A stretch of 64,000 nucleotides of DNA from a bacterium (GTDB taxonomy: Bacteria > Bdellovibrionota > UBA1018). The stretch spans positions 200,687-264,686 of the forward strand of contig JAIEMT010000003.1 of the NCBI GenBank assembly GCA_019751945.1, read 5' to 3'. How positions within the stretch are numbered: the stretch's first letter is position 1; the number at the start of each line of letters is the position of its first letter. Below, in pieces: positions 23,320 through 31,804 of this stretch. The notes beneath the pieces are model-generated. The model was not told the DNA's origin and searched no databases. It worked only from the letters and a program-made list of their open reading frames with translations. The position numbers and the translations under genes were made by a program.

Positions 23320-26300
23320 TACTTAGAGGCTAACACGATCTGAACGCCGTGCAATAGGCTTTCCAGAGAAAGGTAGAGTTCTGAAAGGGTGGTCGTCGGA
23401 ATTTTGACGACCAGCTTGGAGTCCGGGGTAATTTGATACTGATCGGGCTTTGTAGAAACCAATGAGATGACGCGGCCCGGATCGAGTGGGCTATCTTTGC
23501 CCGGAGTGAGCGAGAGTTTTTCTTTTCCGGCCGCGAGCGCATCAATTCCAAATCGTTTCAAAAGTTGCTTGAGACGAATCAGCCACATGAGGTTCTGAGC
23601 TTCGGGTGGCAGCGGACCGAACCGATCTTTCAACTCTTCCTCAAGAGACTGAATTTCTTGTTCCTGGGTGGCGGCAGAAAATCTTCGGTAAAGGGAAAGG
23701 CGTTGGTGAACATCTGGTACGTATTGATCGCCCAGAAATGCGGCGAAAGGCACGCGAATTTCGGGCTCTCGGCGAGATTCTTCGGGTTCCAGGGGCTTGC
23801 CTTGAAGTTCCCGAATCGCTTCTTCGAGTAGCTCCGTGTAGAGATCAAAGCCGACGGTGGCGATGTGTCCCGATTGTTGCGGGCCGAGTAAGTCCCCTCC
23901 CCCGCGAATTTCCATGTCGTGCGAAGCCACGCTGAAGCCACTTCCGAGTTCTACGAAGCGCTGAATGACTTCGAGTCGGCGCTTGGCATCTTCGGTGATG
24001 GAACCTTCTGCGGGAATGAGCAAGTAAGCGTAAGCGCGGTTCTGTCCGCGGCCAACGCGTCCTCGAATTTGGTAGAGCTGTGCAAGTCCGAACCGATCCG
24101 CGTGGTTTACCAAGATGGTATTTGCAGAGGGTAAGTCCAAACCGGACTCGATGATGGCCGTGCAGACCAGCAAGTTGCTTTGCTTGGAATAGAAGTTCAC
24201 CATCGCTTCTTCCAAAACGGTGTCGGGCATTTGTCCGTGTGCGACGGAAATTTTTGCAGACGGAATCAAGTCGCGCAACTGGTTGGCAATATTGAAAATC
24301 GACTCCACTCGATTGTGAACGAAGAAGGCTTGTCCCCCGCGGTTGATTTCCATTTCGATGGCGCGCTTGATGAGGGAGTCGTCGAATTTAGAAACGTAAG
24401 TTCGAATCGGAAGCCGATCCACAGGGGGCGTGTTGATCAGGCTGATGTCTCGAAGCCCCGACAAGGACATGTGGAGTGTTCGCGGAATTGGCGTGGCGGT
24501 GAGAGTGAGAACGTGAGTGTTGATCTTCAGCGTCTTCAGCTTCTCTTTGTGTTCAACCCCAAACCGGTGCTCTTCGTCGACAATGACTAAGCCTAGGTCC
24601 TTGAAACGAATGTCGCGGGAAAGCAGTCGGTGAGTTCCAATTAAGATATCTACTTTACCTTGGGCGGCTTCCTCTAAAACCGCCTTCTGTTCTTTGGCGG
24701 ATTTAAACCGAGAAATCGATTCCACCTTGATGGGGTAGTCTTTTAAGCGGGCCTTGAAAGATTGTTCGTGCTGATGGGCTAGGATGGTAGTGGGAACCAA
24801 CACCGCCACCTGTTTTCCGTCGGTGACGGCGCGAAACGCTGCACGAATCGCGACTTCTGTTTTTCCGTACCCCACGTCGCCGCAAATCAGGCGGTCCATG
24901 GCTTTTCCAGATTCCATGTCGGAAAGGGTGTCGTCGATTGCTTTGAGCTGATCGGGGGTTTCGTCGTAAGGAAACTGCGCTTCGAATTCTTTGAAGACGC
25001 CGTCTCGGGGTGAGAACTGAATTCCAGGTCGGACTTTTCGTTCGGCGTAGAGCTTCACGAGATCGATGGCCAGCTTCTTAACGGCGTCGCGAACTTTCTC
25101 CTTCGCTTTCGCAAACTGAGTGCTGCCCAGTTTATCTAAAGTGACGGAGTCGGCAGATCCCACGTATTTTTGAACGACATTCAGGCGATAAATCGGAATG
25201 TAGAGTTTGTCTTTATTGGCATACTCGACCTGGAGGAAGTCGCTGGGCGCACCTTGAAGGTCGAGGCGCACTAGCCCGTTGTAGCGGCCAATTCCATGAT
25301 CCACATGAACAATGGCGTCACCGGGAGAGAGGTCCGACAAGGCTTGAAGGCCCGACCATTCTTTTGCGGAAGATTTTCTGTCCCCACTGCGTTTGCGTTG
25401 AGGAATGTGTCGAGTGCCGAGGATGTCACTCTCGGTGAGGACAACGAGGCCTTCCGCAGGCCAGCGAAATCCTTCGGTGATGGAACCGTTCTTTAAAGTG
25501 ATGATGGAGGGGATGGGTTCACCGTCGGCTTTACAGGGCAGCTGGCGCTCTTCGAGCAGGAAGCGAATTCGATCCAGCTGACTCTGCGTAGAGGCGAGGA
25601 TGACCACTCGAAACCCCTGCTTCAACCAGAGTCGAAACTTAGGTTCCAGCTCGGCGAGAGAGTGTCGTGAACCCAAACCGAGATCAGAATTGGTTTTTAC
25701 GGCGATGCGATGGCGCGACGAGATTTTTTCGGTTTCTTGCGGAGGACCGGTCTCCTCAGGAAGGGGTTCTTCTTCTTTTTTCTGAGTGTCGACCATTTCC
25801 ACTCGGTCGAGATGAACTTTGGTTGCGAACCGAATGCTCTGCTCGAGCTCCTTCGGAGAGTGAAAGAGCGAGGGCACAGGAGGAAGAATGAGTCCGGTTG
25901 ATTTCGATTCTTCGGCAAGAGTGTTTTGTTCCTGCTGAAAGCTGTCCCAGTTTTGAAGGACGGCCATTTCGTCGTCCCAGATCACGATCGGATTTTTAAT
26001 GTAGCTCCAGAGGTTTTCTGGTTTTTCGTAAGCAAAAGGTGCCCACGCGTCGCTGTGTTGTGGATATGTTCCTTCCGAAACCGAATGTAAAATCGGATCT
26101 CGAATGGCTCGCGAAATGCCCACGTCATCGGCATAGGTTTTAATTCGTTCCCGAATCAACGGCGTGGTTGAAGGATTGACCAGCACCTCGCGAGCGGGAG
26201 TGATAAAAATTTCTTGGGGATCGGGTTCTTTTTTCTCAGTGATCACGCGTTGTGATTGAGGATCAAAGAGCCGAATTTTTTCGATCTCTTCTCCAAAAAG

Positions 26301-26921
26301 TTCAATTCGATAAGGCAAGTCTGCTCCTGGAGGGAAAATATCGACGATCTCCCCTCTCACGGCAAAGGAACCGGGGTCTTCCACGGGGTCCACCCGCAAA
26401 TAGCCCGCATCCAAAAGTCGGCGGATGAGGGTCTCGAGCGATTCAATGCTGGTTCCAACTCGGAGCGAAATGCTGAGGTCGCGAAGAGTTTTTTCTGGAA
26501 GCGTGGCCTGACACGCCGCGGCCCAGGTCGTGACGATTATCGACGGCGTCTTTTGTTTCTGAATCAGTCGACCCAAAACCGAAATTCTTTGGTGCCGAGT
26601 TCGAAGTGAAGGAACGATCGAGCTGTACGGCGACTGTTCCCAGGTCGGAAAGTGAATGGCATTCACGGATGTCCCAAGAATCGCTCTGCTTAAGGCTTCC
26701 AGGTCATTGGCAAGGTCTTCTGCGGTCGCGTCATCGCTACAGAGCACAACCGATTCTGGTGGAAGTGACGTACTCAGGTTTTCTTGGGCCCAGGCCCACC
26801 AGCGGGCTAAAAAGAACGCACGAGTAGGAGCCGTAGTTCCAAAAACATGGACCGGTTCCTGAAGTTCGCGACCGATTTCTTGGACCGATTTTAGAATCGA
26901 CCCAATAGGGCTGGAAGCCAT
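23319..26921 (-). CDS. mfd: Transcription-repair coupling factor
   Basis: 1200 residues, the Mfd translocase that removes stalled RNA polymerase and recruits UvrA. In order: a UvrB-like N-terminal module (SIIVTTWAAACQ, FAVRGEIVDIFPPG), the RNA-polymerase-interaction domain (GDAIVHVDHGIGRYNGL), helicase motifs (GDVGYGKTEVA Walker A, DEEHRFGV motif II, TATPIPRTLHMS motif III), RIRGRVGR-type motif VI, the TRG region and the C-terminal TRCF domain. It heads the minus-strand operon that ends with uvrA. The upstream gap 26922-27026 separates it from the divergent nuo genes. No convincing promoter was found in that gap. Confidence 0.97.
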   Translation of the reverse strand: MASSPIGSILKSVQEIGRELQEPVHVFGTTAPTRAFFLARWWAWAQENLSTSLPPESVVLCSDDATAEDLANDLEALSRAILGTSVNAIHFPTWEQSPYSSIVPSLRTRHQRISVLGRLIQKQKTPSIIVTTWAAACQATLPEKTLRDLSISLRVGTSIESLETLIRRLLDAGYLRVDPVEDPGSFAVRGEIVDIFPPGADLPYRIELFGEEIEKIRLFDPQSQRVITEKKEPDPQEIFITPAREVLVNPSTTPLIRERIKTYADDVGISRAIRDPILHSVSEGTYPQHSDAWAPFAYEKPENLWSYIKNPIVIWDDEMAVLQNWDSFQQEQNTLAEESKSTGLILPPVPSLFHSPKELEQSIRFATKVHLDRVEMVDTQKKEEEPLPEETGPPQETEKISSRHRIAVKTNSDLGLGSRHSLAELEPKFRLWLKQGFRVVILASTQSQLDRIRFLLEERQLPCKADGEPIPSIITLKNGSITEGFRWPAEGLVVLTESDILGTRHIPQRKRSGDRKSSAKEWSGLQALSDLSPGDAIVHVDHGIGRYNGLVRLDLQGAPSDFLQVEYANKDKLYIPIYRLNVVQKYVGSADSVTLDKLGSTQFAKAKEKVRDAVKKLAIDLVKLYAERKVRPGIQFSPRDGVFKEFEAQFPYDETPDQLKAIDDTLSDMESGKAMDRLICGDVGYGKTEVAIRAAFRAVTDGKQVAVLVPTTILAHQHEQSFKARLKDYPIKVESISRFKSAKEQKAVLEEAAQGKVDILIGTHRLLSRDIRFKDLGLVIVDEEHRFGVEHKEKLKTLKINTHVLTLTATPIPRTLHMSLSGLRDISLINTPPVDRLPIRTYVSKFDDSLIKRAIEMEINRGGQAFFVHNRVESIFNIANQLRDLIPSAKISVAHGQMPDTVLEEAMVNFYSKQSNLLVCTAIIESGLDLPSANTILVNHADRFGLAQLYQIRGRVGRGQNRAYAYLLIPAEGSITEDAKRRLEVIQRFVELGSGFSVASHDMEIRGGGDLLGPQQSGHIATVGFDLYTELLEEAIRELQGKPLEPEESRREPEIRVPFAAFLGDQYVPDVHQRLSLYRRFSAATQEQEIQSLEEELKDRFGPLPPEAQNLMWLIRLKQLLKRFGIDALAAGKEKLSLTPGKDSPLDPGRVISLVSTKPDQYQITPDSKLVVKIPTTTLSELYLSLESLLHGVQIVLASK

Positions 26922-27026
26922 TCCGCTCTGTGTAGCGCTTCTTCGCTCGGGCTCGCAACTAAGATATTTTTGGGATAGTCTCTTAGGGCCGTCTAACTCT
27001 ATTATTTCTCTGGGGATATCGACCTG

Positions 27027-27476
27027 ATGCCAAGCGGTTGGGAAGTCTACTATGTCGTCTTTCTTTCAGCGGTTTTAGCCCTGGCTGTGCCTGGTGCTTT
27101 GTGGCTGGTTTCCCTTCTTGTCCGTCATCGACCGAAGGCGGAGTCCCCTTCTCATCAGGGTTCTTTTGGCGAATCGATGAGCGAGCTTCAGCTTCAGCAA
27201 AAACCTGCTCGTCGATCCAGCGACACCGCCATTGGAAAAAAAGTAAACACGCGATTTTTCTTAGGATCCAACGCCGCTTTGATTTTAGTGACGTTGGCAC
27301 TGATTTTGGTTCCTTGCGTGGGAATTCTAAAAGAAAATCCAGCGCGATCCAACGCGCTCAAAGGATTGATTTGTATCGGGACCATAGTGGGATTTGCAGC
27401 GCTCGGACTTTTGTACTCCGCTCGAAAGGGTGACTTGGATTGGGTGAAGAGTTTTCGCGAGGAGGATGAAACTTGA
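27027..27476 (+). CDS. Divergent NuoA-like subunit, cluster 1
   Basis: 149 residues, three membrane helices (about 8-31, 80-101 and 112-131), ending YSARKGDLDW, the NuoA terminus. Compared with the standard NuoA at 37101, the stretch RFYLVAILFLLFDVEAIFFFP aligns with RFFLGSNAALILVTLALILVP. The two conserved acids of the DVE motif are Val88 and Leu90 here. The PFECG loop, part of the quinone entrance, is missing, and the loop is longer and Ser/Gln-rich. It is the first gene of the 11-gene cluster. The next gene starts at a TTGA overlap. Assignment rests on topology, the C-terminus and order. Confidence 0.75.
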   Translation: MPSGWEVYYVVFLSAVLALAVPGALWLVSLLVRHRPKAESPSHQGSFGESMSELQLQQKPARRSSDTAIGKKVNTRFFLGSNAALILVTLALILVPCVGILKENPARSNALKGLICIGTIVGFAALGLLYSARKGDLDWVKSFREEDET

Positions 27477-27946
27477 AGTCAGGCGGCTTTCATCTCTCCA
27501 CGATCGACAAAGTGCTCAGCTGGGCGCGCTCGAGTTCCCTTTGGTATGTCACGACCGGCGGTGGTTGCTGTGCGGATGAGATCCTCGCGGCCATGGGGCC
27601 ACGATATGATTTGGAACGCTTCGGCTGCGTCCAGCAGATTGATCCGCGCCAGGCGGATCTTCTGATCGTGACGGGTTTGATTTCTTACAAGGCTGCAACT
27701 CATCTTCGTGCGCTTTATGATCAGATGCCCGCTCCAAAATACGTGATGTGTTTAGGATCTTGCGCCACCGGAGGCGGACCTTTCGCGCCCGAGTTTAGTT
27801 ACGGAGTCGTGCCGGGCGCAGACCGTATTGTACCCGTAGATATTTACGTGCCGGGTTGCCCAGCGCGCCCCGAAGCCATCATGAACGGACTTATTACACT
27901 TCAGGAAAAAATTCGTGGACACCAGCGATCTCATCCCCAGGCTTGA
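27473..27946 (+). CDS. NuoB-like iron-sulfur subunit, cluster 1
   Basis: 157 residues. All four ligands of a [4Fe-4S] N2-type cluster are present: Cys32 and Cys33 (GGGCCADE), Cys97 (CLGSCATGG) and Cys129 (VPGCPARPEA). [12 protein letters not shown] and PVDIYVPGCP are shared with the standard NuoB at 37464. ADEILAAMGPRYDLERFG and CPARPEAI recall the small subunits of group 4 membrane hydrogenases, an intermediate look. Extra Cys52 and Cys93 lie near the cluster. It starts with TTG overlapping the NuoA stop. It would pass electrons to whatever is reduced at the NuoD-like partner. Confidence 0.88.
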   Translation: MKSGGFHLSTIDKVLSWARSSSLWYVTTGGGCCADEILAAMGPRYDLERFGCVQQIDPRQADLLIVTGLISYKAATHLRALYDQMPAPKYVMCLGSCATGGGPFAPEFSYGVVPGADRIVPVDIYVPGCPARPEAIMNGLITLQEKIRGHQRSHPQA

Positions 27947-28460
27947 AGAAGCCGTACCCGGAGCGGTTTTAGAAGTTCGCCCGTTTGGGCGAGGTGGGGA
28001 AATCTCCGTCTGGGTCGAGGCGAAATCGATTCAGAAGGTTGCGCAAGCAATTCGCAAGGATGTCGACTTCTCTTTTGATTGGCTCGAAAATCTTTCGGTG
28101 ATGGAAGTCGATAAGGCGTTGGTGCTGACTTATTTTTTACGCTCGCAAGAAAAAGGGCACACGCTCTATTTGCGGGTGTCGATTGTTCCAGATTCACCCG
28201 AGGCGCCGGTTGAAATGCTTTCGGTGGTGAAAACATGGCCGATGGCAAAACTTCCAGAGCTAGAGGCCAGCGATCTTTTCGGAATTCGATTTGTGGGAAA
28301 TCCGGTGCCGGGTTCGTCGTCGGGAAGGTTTATTCTCCCCCGGGGATGGGTGGGTTACCCGCTTCGAAAAAGTTATGTTTTCCCGACCGAGTTTCTGAAT
28401 ATTCCGCACACCCGACCAACAGGGCACACCGAGCCTGATGATTACGGAGTGGTGACATGA
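27915..28460 (+). CDS. NuoC-like subunit, cluster 1
   Basis: 181 residues, starting at GTG inside the NuoB-like gene (32-base overlap). The 30-kDa subunit core is recognisable: FDWLENLSVMEVD and EASDLFGIRFVGNP followed by GYPLRKSY. The usual GHPDLRRIL segment is replaced by an unrelated GNPVPGSSSGRFIL, and WxExE before the DLFGI motif is reduced to PELEAS. It would join NuoB and NuoD in the arm on the cytoplasmic side. Divergence here matches that of the other cluster members. Confidence 0.75.
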   Translation: MDTSDLIPRLEEAVPGAVLEVRPFGRGGEISVWVEAKSIQKVAQAIRKDVDFSFDWLENLSVMEVDKALVLTYFLRSQEKGHTLYLRVSIVPDSPEAPVEMLSVVKTWPMAKLPELEASDLFGIRFVGNPVPGSSSGRFILPRGWVGYPLRKSYVFPTEFLNIPHTRPTGHTEPDDYGVVT

Positions 28461-29608
28461 TCATCGATAGAAGAACAGGTTCGCGCCCAGAGCATCTTCG
28501 CACCGACCTGACTTCGTGGGTGGTGGGGCCCTATCACGGAGCGCTGCCTGGTCCGATGCGCGTGCATCTGAAGCTCGACGGTGAAGTAGTGGTGGCCGGT
28601 GTGGTGGAAACCGGCTTCTTACATCGCGGTTTGGAAAAGGCCCTCGAGCTTCATCCATGGCGTTCCACTATTCCGTACATGGATCACCTCGATCCTGAGA
28701 GCGCTGTATTTGGCGAGCTGGTCCTTTGCTTAGCCGTAGAAGAAATCGTGGGCATTGTGGTACCCCCGCGCGCCCAAAGAATTCGAGTTATTTTGGCGGA
28801 ACTCACACGGCTTTCTTGTCACCTCGGATTCATTGCTCGGGTCGCACGTGCCGTGGGTTCAGATACCATGCTTCACTACGTGCTTCGAGATCGCGAAAAA
28901 GTTTTGGATCTTCTCGAGCTCCAAACCGGGTCGCGAGCGTCACTCAACTTCTTGCGCTTTGGGGGAGTGGTTGCCGACGTGACGGAAGGGTTTATGGAGC
29001 GCGTCCATGAAACCGTCGACATGCTTCGCGTGCGCCTTAAGGAATATAATGATCTTTTCACGTTCAATCGTGCGTTTGTAAAACGAACAGCAAACGTGGG
29101 AATTATTTCTTCGGAGTTTGCAAAGCACCTGGGAATTTCGGGTCCGAACGCTCGCGCCGCAGGACTTCCCTACGATGTTCGAAAGTCCTATCCCTATTGC
29201 GGTTACGATCAGCTCGACTTTCACATTCCGCTTGGAAAGGGGGAAGGGGGCACTCAGGGCGACGCTCTCGACCGCTTCTTGTTGCGTCTTCGTGAAATTG
29301 CTTTGGGAATCGATCTTCTCAAGCAGGCTGTCGAATCGTTACCGCGAGGCCCGTTCTGGAAAGAAAGTTTGATGGATAATTTTGAAGTCCCCGCTGGAGA
29401 GGCTTACGTTCGAGTCGAGAGTCCGCGCGGAATGCTGGGTTGCCATTTGGTTTCGGACGGCGGAAAAAATCCTTCTCGCGTTCAGTTTCGCGTGCCCACC
29501 CTCCCCCTCTTGCAAGCGGTGCCGGATTTATTGGTAGGCGGACGCTTGGAAGATCTGCCCGTGATTTTAGCGAGCTTAGATCTTGGAATTGCGGAGGCCG
29601 ATCGATGA
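28457..29608 (+). CDS. NuoD-like subunit with altered quinone site, cluster 1
   Basis: 383 residues, the 49-kDa-type subunit. Family features remain: LDGEVVVAGVVETGFLHRGLEK, LAELTRLSCHL, FLRFGGVVADV, VPAGEAYVRVES and the C-terminal ASLDLGIAEADR (standard form GSINIIAGELDR). The loop that is GPTHPAMHG in the standard copy is GPYHGALPG, so the second His, equivalent to Thermus Nqo4 His38, is Pro31. The standard DRLNY is DHLDP, so the quinone-hydrogen-bonding Tyr (Nqo4 Tyr87) is Pro80. No NiFe-binding CxxC pairs exist, so it is not a hydrogenase. ATGA links it to its neighbours on both sides. Confidence 0.85.
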   Translation: MIIDRRTGSRPEHLRTDLTSWVVGPYHGALPGPMRVHLKLDGEVVVAGVVETGFLHRGLEKALELHPWRSTIPYMDHLDPESAVFGELVLCLAVEEIVGIVVPPRAQRIRVILAELTRLSCHLGFIARVARAVGSDTMLHYVLRDREKVLDLLELQTGSRASLNFLRFGGVVADVTEGFMERVHETVDMLRVRLKEYNDLFTFNRAFVKRTANVGIISSEFAKHLGISGPNARAAGLPYDVRKSYPYCGYDQLDFHIPLGKGEGGTQGDALDRFLLRLREIALGIDLLKQAVESLPRGPFWKESLMDNFEVPAGEAYVRVESPRGMLGCHLVSDGGKNPSRVQFRVPTLPLLQAVPDLLVGGRLEDLPVILASLDLGIAEADR

Positions 29609-30672
29609 AGCCGTGGATGTCTGCTTGGGATGGACTAGATGTTTTTCCCGCAGGAACTCCTGAGTGGGCGGTCGCCGCCTCTATCGTTGGCTTTGTTTAC
29701 TTCTTCGTTATCATGCCGGGCGCCGGATTCATGGCGTTCTTGGATCGAAAAATTTCTGCCGATCTACAAGCGCGTATTGGTCCGAACCGGGTGGGGTTGG
29801 CTGGATTGTTTCAACCTCTTGCCGATTTGTTGAAACTTCTACAGAAAGAAAAACGAATTGTTAGCGGGTGGCGTGAAGCGTTTTGGTTGGGACTTCACAC
29901 CATGGCTCTTTATTCCACGGTAGCCGTATTGCCATTGGGTTCCATGTTCTTGTTGGTAGATACCGACATGAGTGCGTTCATGCTTTTTTGGGCGGCACTG
30001 ATTCTCGCGCTAGGAACAATGCTGATGGGCTTGAATCAGGGCTCTATTCCGGGATGGTTTGGTGGCATTCGCGTAGCATCGCAAGCTCTTGCTGGCGCGT
30101 TCCCAGCAATGATCGGAATGATCTGCGTGGGTCTTCGCGCCGGAAGTTTTCGTTGGAGCGCGGTTGCTGCAGCTCAAGGTTCGTCTCCTTTGCATTGGAC
30201 CGTTTTTTCAGATCCTTTTCAGTTCATTGCCTTCTTTGTGTTTTTAGCGAGCGGAATGGTTTTGCTAGGGATATCGCCGCTTGATGGAGGGCTTTCCGTT
30301 CCTGACATTCACGGTGGGGTGAGCTCGCATCTTTACGGCCGCCGCTTGAGTCTGTTCCGCTTGGGGCGCTTCTATGGATTTTTTCTCTGGTCAGAAATCG
30401 CCGTGGTTCTTTTTATGGGCGCCTGGAATCTTCCTCTTTTTGTGACGGATGCCATTCGAAACTACAGCACGCCGGTGGCGCTCGAGGCGGTTGAGCTTCT
30501 GGTGCTCCTCGTGAAAACGGGTTTGGTGATGTTGGGTGTGACTTGGGTAGCGCGTGCAAACCCCCGAATTCGTGCAGATCAGATTACCGACATGGCGTGG
30601 AAAGTACTAAGCCCTCTCTCGTTAATGGCGCTCATTGGGACAACGGTTTGGATGATTTGGGTGAACCACTGA
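29605..30672 (+). CDS. NuoH-like membrane subunit lacking the acidic loop, cluster 1
   Basis: 355 residues from the ATGA overlap at 29605. An in-frame extension to 29440 lies within the NuoD-like gene and is not needed. The ND1 signature RKISADLQARIGPNRVGLAGLFQPLADLLKL is well kept. The quinone-facing loop differs. The standard copy has [21 protein letters not shown] with several glutamates, whereas here residues 222-246 read LGISPLDGGL SVPDIHGGVS SHLYG with no Glu. The membrane Glu of SYELSLG is Ala165. The last helix and DQITDMAWKVLSPLSL are normal. It would anchor the arm to the membrane, but its proton/quinone link looks broken. Confidence 0.85.
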   Translation: MKPWMSAWDGLDVFPAGTPEWAVAASIVGFVYFFVIMPGAGFMAFLDRKISADLQARIGPNRVGLAGLFQPLADLLKLLQKEKRIVSGWREAFWLGLHTMALYSTVAVLPLGSMFLLVDTDMSAFMLFWAALILALGTMLMGLNQGSIPGWFGGIRVASQALAGAFPAMIGMICVGLRAGSFRWSAVAAAQGSSPLHWTVFSDPFQFIAFFVFLASGMVLLGISPLDGGLSVPDIHGGVSSHLYGRRLSLFRLGRFYGFFLWSEIAVVLFMGAWNLPLFVTDAIRNYSTPVALEAVELLVLLVKTGLVMLGVTWVARANPRIRADQITDMAWKVLSPLSLMALIGTTVWMIWVNH

Positions 30673-31205
30673 TGGAATCTGTTTTTACCAGCGTTCTAAA
30701 GTATCTGCGGGAAGTTTACTTGGGAGTGAAATCCATCCTTACTTCATGCTTTACGGCGCTCCCCTACTTGTTCAACCGACGTTCAGGCGATCTTCATAAA
30801 GAAGTGACCGAACAATATCCAGATCCAGTTTCTTCCCGCACCGCGGATGACTTGCCTTCGCGCTCTCGTGGATTGTTGTTTAACGACATTGATCGGTGCA
30901 CGGGTTGCAAAGCTTGCGAAGAAATCTGTCCCACGAAATGCATCACGGTTGAAAATGAATTGGGGACGGAAGCTTCGAAAGTTTGGGTGGCAGTATTCGA
31001 CATCGACATGTCTCGCTGCATGTTCTGTGGTCTGTGTGTGGAGGTTTGCATTCCGCAGTCGCTCGTTCATACGAAAGAGTACGAAGGAGCCGCTTACTAC
31101 CCTCGAGATCTCGTTATTAGTTTTGGTCGAGGAAGAATTACTCCCGAACAGCGAACGAAATGGGCAGCCATACGTCAGGCCAAGGAAGCGGAGGAGACGC
31201 TATGA
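30672..31205 (+). CDS. NuoI-like ferredoxin subunit, cluster 1
   Basis: 177 residues from the TGATG junction at 30672. Two complete [4Fe-4S] motifs: Cys76/79/82/86 (CTGCKACEEIC) and Cys116/119/122/126 (CMFCGLCVEVC). After the second set the Pro is displaced (CIPQ rather than CP). The N-terminal amphipathic segment is as in NuoI, and the C-terminal YYPRDLVISFGRGRITPEQRTKW is a longer tail than the standard copy has. It gives the N6a/N6b wires toward the NuoB cluster. With NuoE, F and G absent, its electron donor is unknown: a ferredoxin, a shared NuoEFG or another protein. Confidence 0.9.
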   Translation: MESVFTSVLKYLREVYLGVKSILTSCFTALPYLFNRRSGDLHKEVTEQYPDPVSSRTADDLPSRSRGLLFNDIDRCTGCKACEEICPTKCITVENELGTEASKVWVAVFDIDMSRCMFCGLCVEVCIPQSLVHTKEYEGAAYYPRDLVISFGRGRITPEQRTKWAAIRQAKEAEETL

Positions 31206-31804
31206 TTTTTTGGGCCTGCGGAGGAATCGCGGTTTTGGGTGGAGTCCTGGCCACGTTTATGACGGATCTTCGTCGGGCAGTCTTGGCCCTTTGGGTGTGT
31301 GGGCTCGGGGTCGGTGGGCTTTACTTGTCGTTGGGAGCGGAGTTGCTGGCGGTGATTCAGTGGCTGCTCTCCACTCTGATTGCCATCGCATTTATTTTCT
31401 ACGCGGTGATGTTCGGTGAATTTAGTACCCCAGAAGATGCAGCATTGGGTGTTTCGGTAACTCCAGAACCGGAAAAGAAGAAGGAATGGTTTCGTCCCGT
31501 CATGCCCTTGATTGTGGGCAGTGCTTTTGCGGGAATGATTTGGTTAGGGGCTACTCATTTACCAAGCATGGCTCAGCATGGGATTCTTTTTTCGGATCCG
31601 CATGAAATTATTGAAACCACCAAAACCTATGGGCCTCAGACTCAAGAAACTGAGAAGAAATCAGAAGTCGCAATGGGCGTACAGGGGCTGGGACGTTCGC
31701 TTGCCGAGGATCACCTGCTTGCGGTTGAGATTCTTGCGCTACTTCTCTTTTTAGTCATCGTGGGTTCCGGTGTGGTGGCGAGATTGGAGAAGCCCGAAAC
31801 ATGA
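31202..31804 (+). CDS. NuoJ-like membrane subunit, cluster 1
   Basis: 200 residues from ATGA 31202; about five membrane helices. The third helix aligns as LLAVIQWLLSTLIAIAFIFY against LVAALQILVYAGAITVLFIF of the standard copy. The YAGAI motif, which forms the pi-bulge thought to open the water path during turnover, becomes STLIA. A longer charged loop (PEPEKKKEW and the region HEIIETTKTYGPQTQETEKK) precedes the last helix. It overlaps the NuoI- and NuoK-like genes by four bases each. Confidence 0.75.
   Translation: MIFWACGGIAVLGGVLATFMTDLRRAVLALWVCGLGVGGLYLSLGAELLAVIQWLLSTLIAIAFIFYAVMFGEFSTPEDAALGVSVTPEPEKKKEWFRPVMPLIVGSAFAGMIWLGATHLPSMAQHGILFSDPHEIIETTKTYGPQTQETEKKSEVAMGVQGLGRSLAEDHLLAVEILALLLFLVIVGSGVVARLEKPET

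Noticed and set aside
29440..29604. N-terminal extension of the NuoH-like protein
   Set aside because: It lies wholly within the NuoD-like gene in another frame, and the ATGA start at 29605 gives a normal NuoH N-terminus.
27473..29608. Group 4 membrane hydrogenase for cluster 1
   Set aside because: The NuoD-like protein has none of the four NiFe-ligating cysteines (no CxxC near either end), so no hydrogenase active site is possible.
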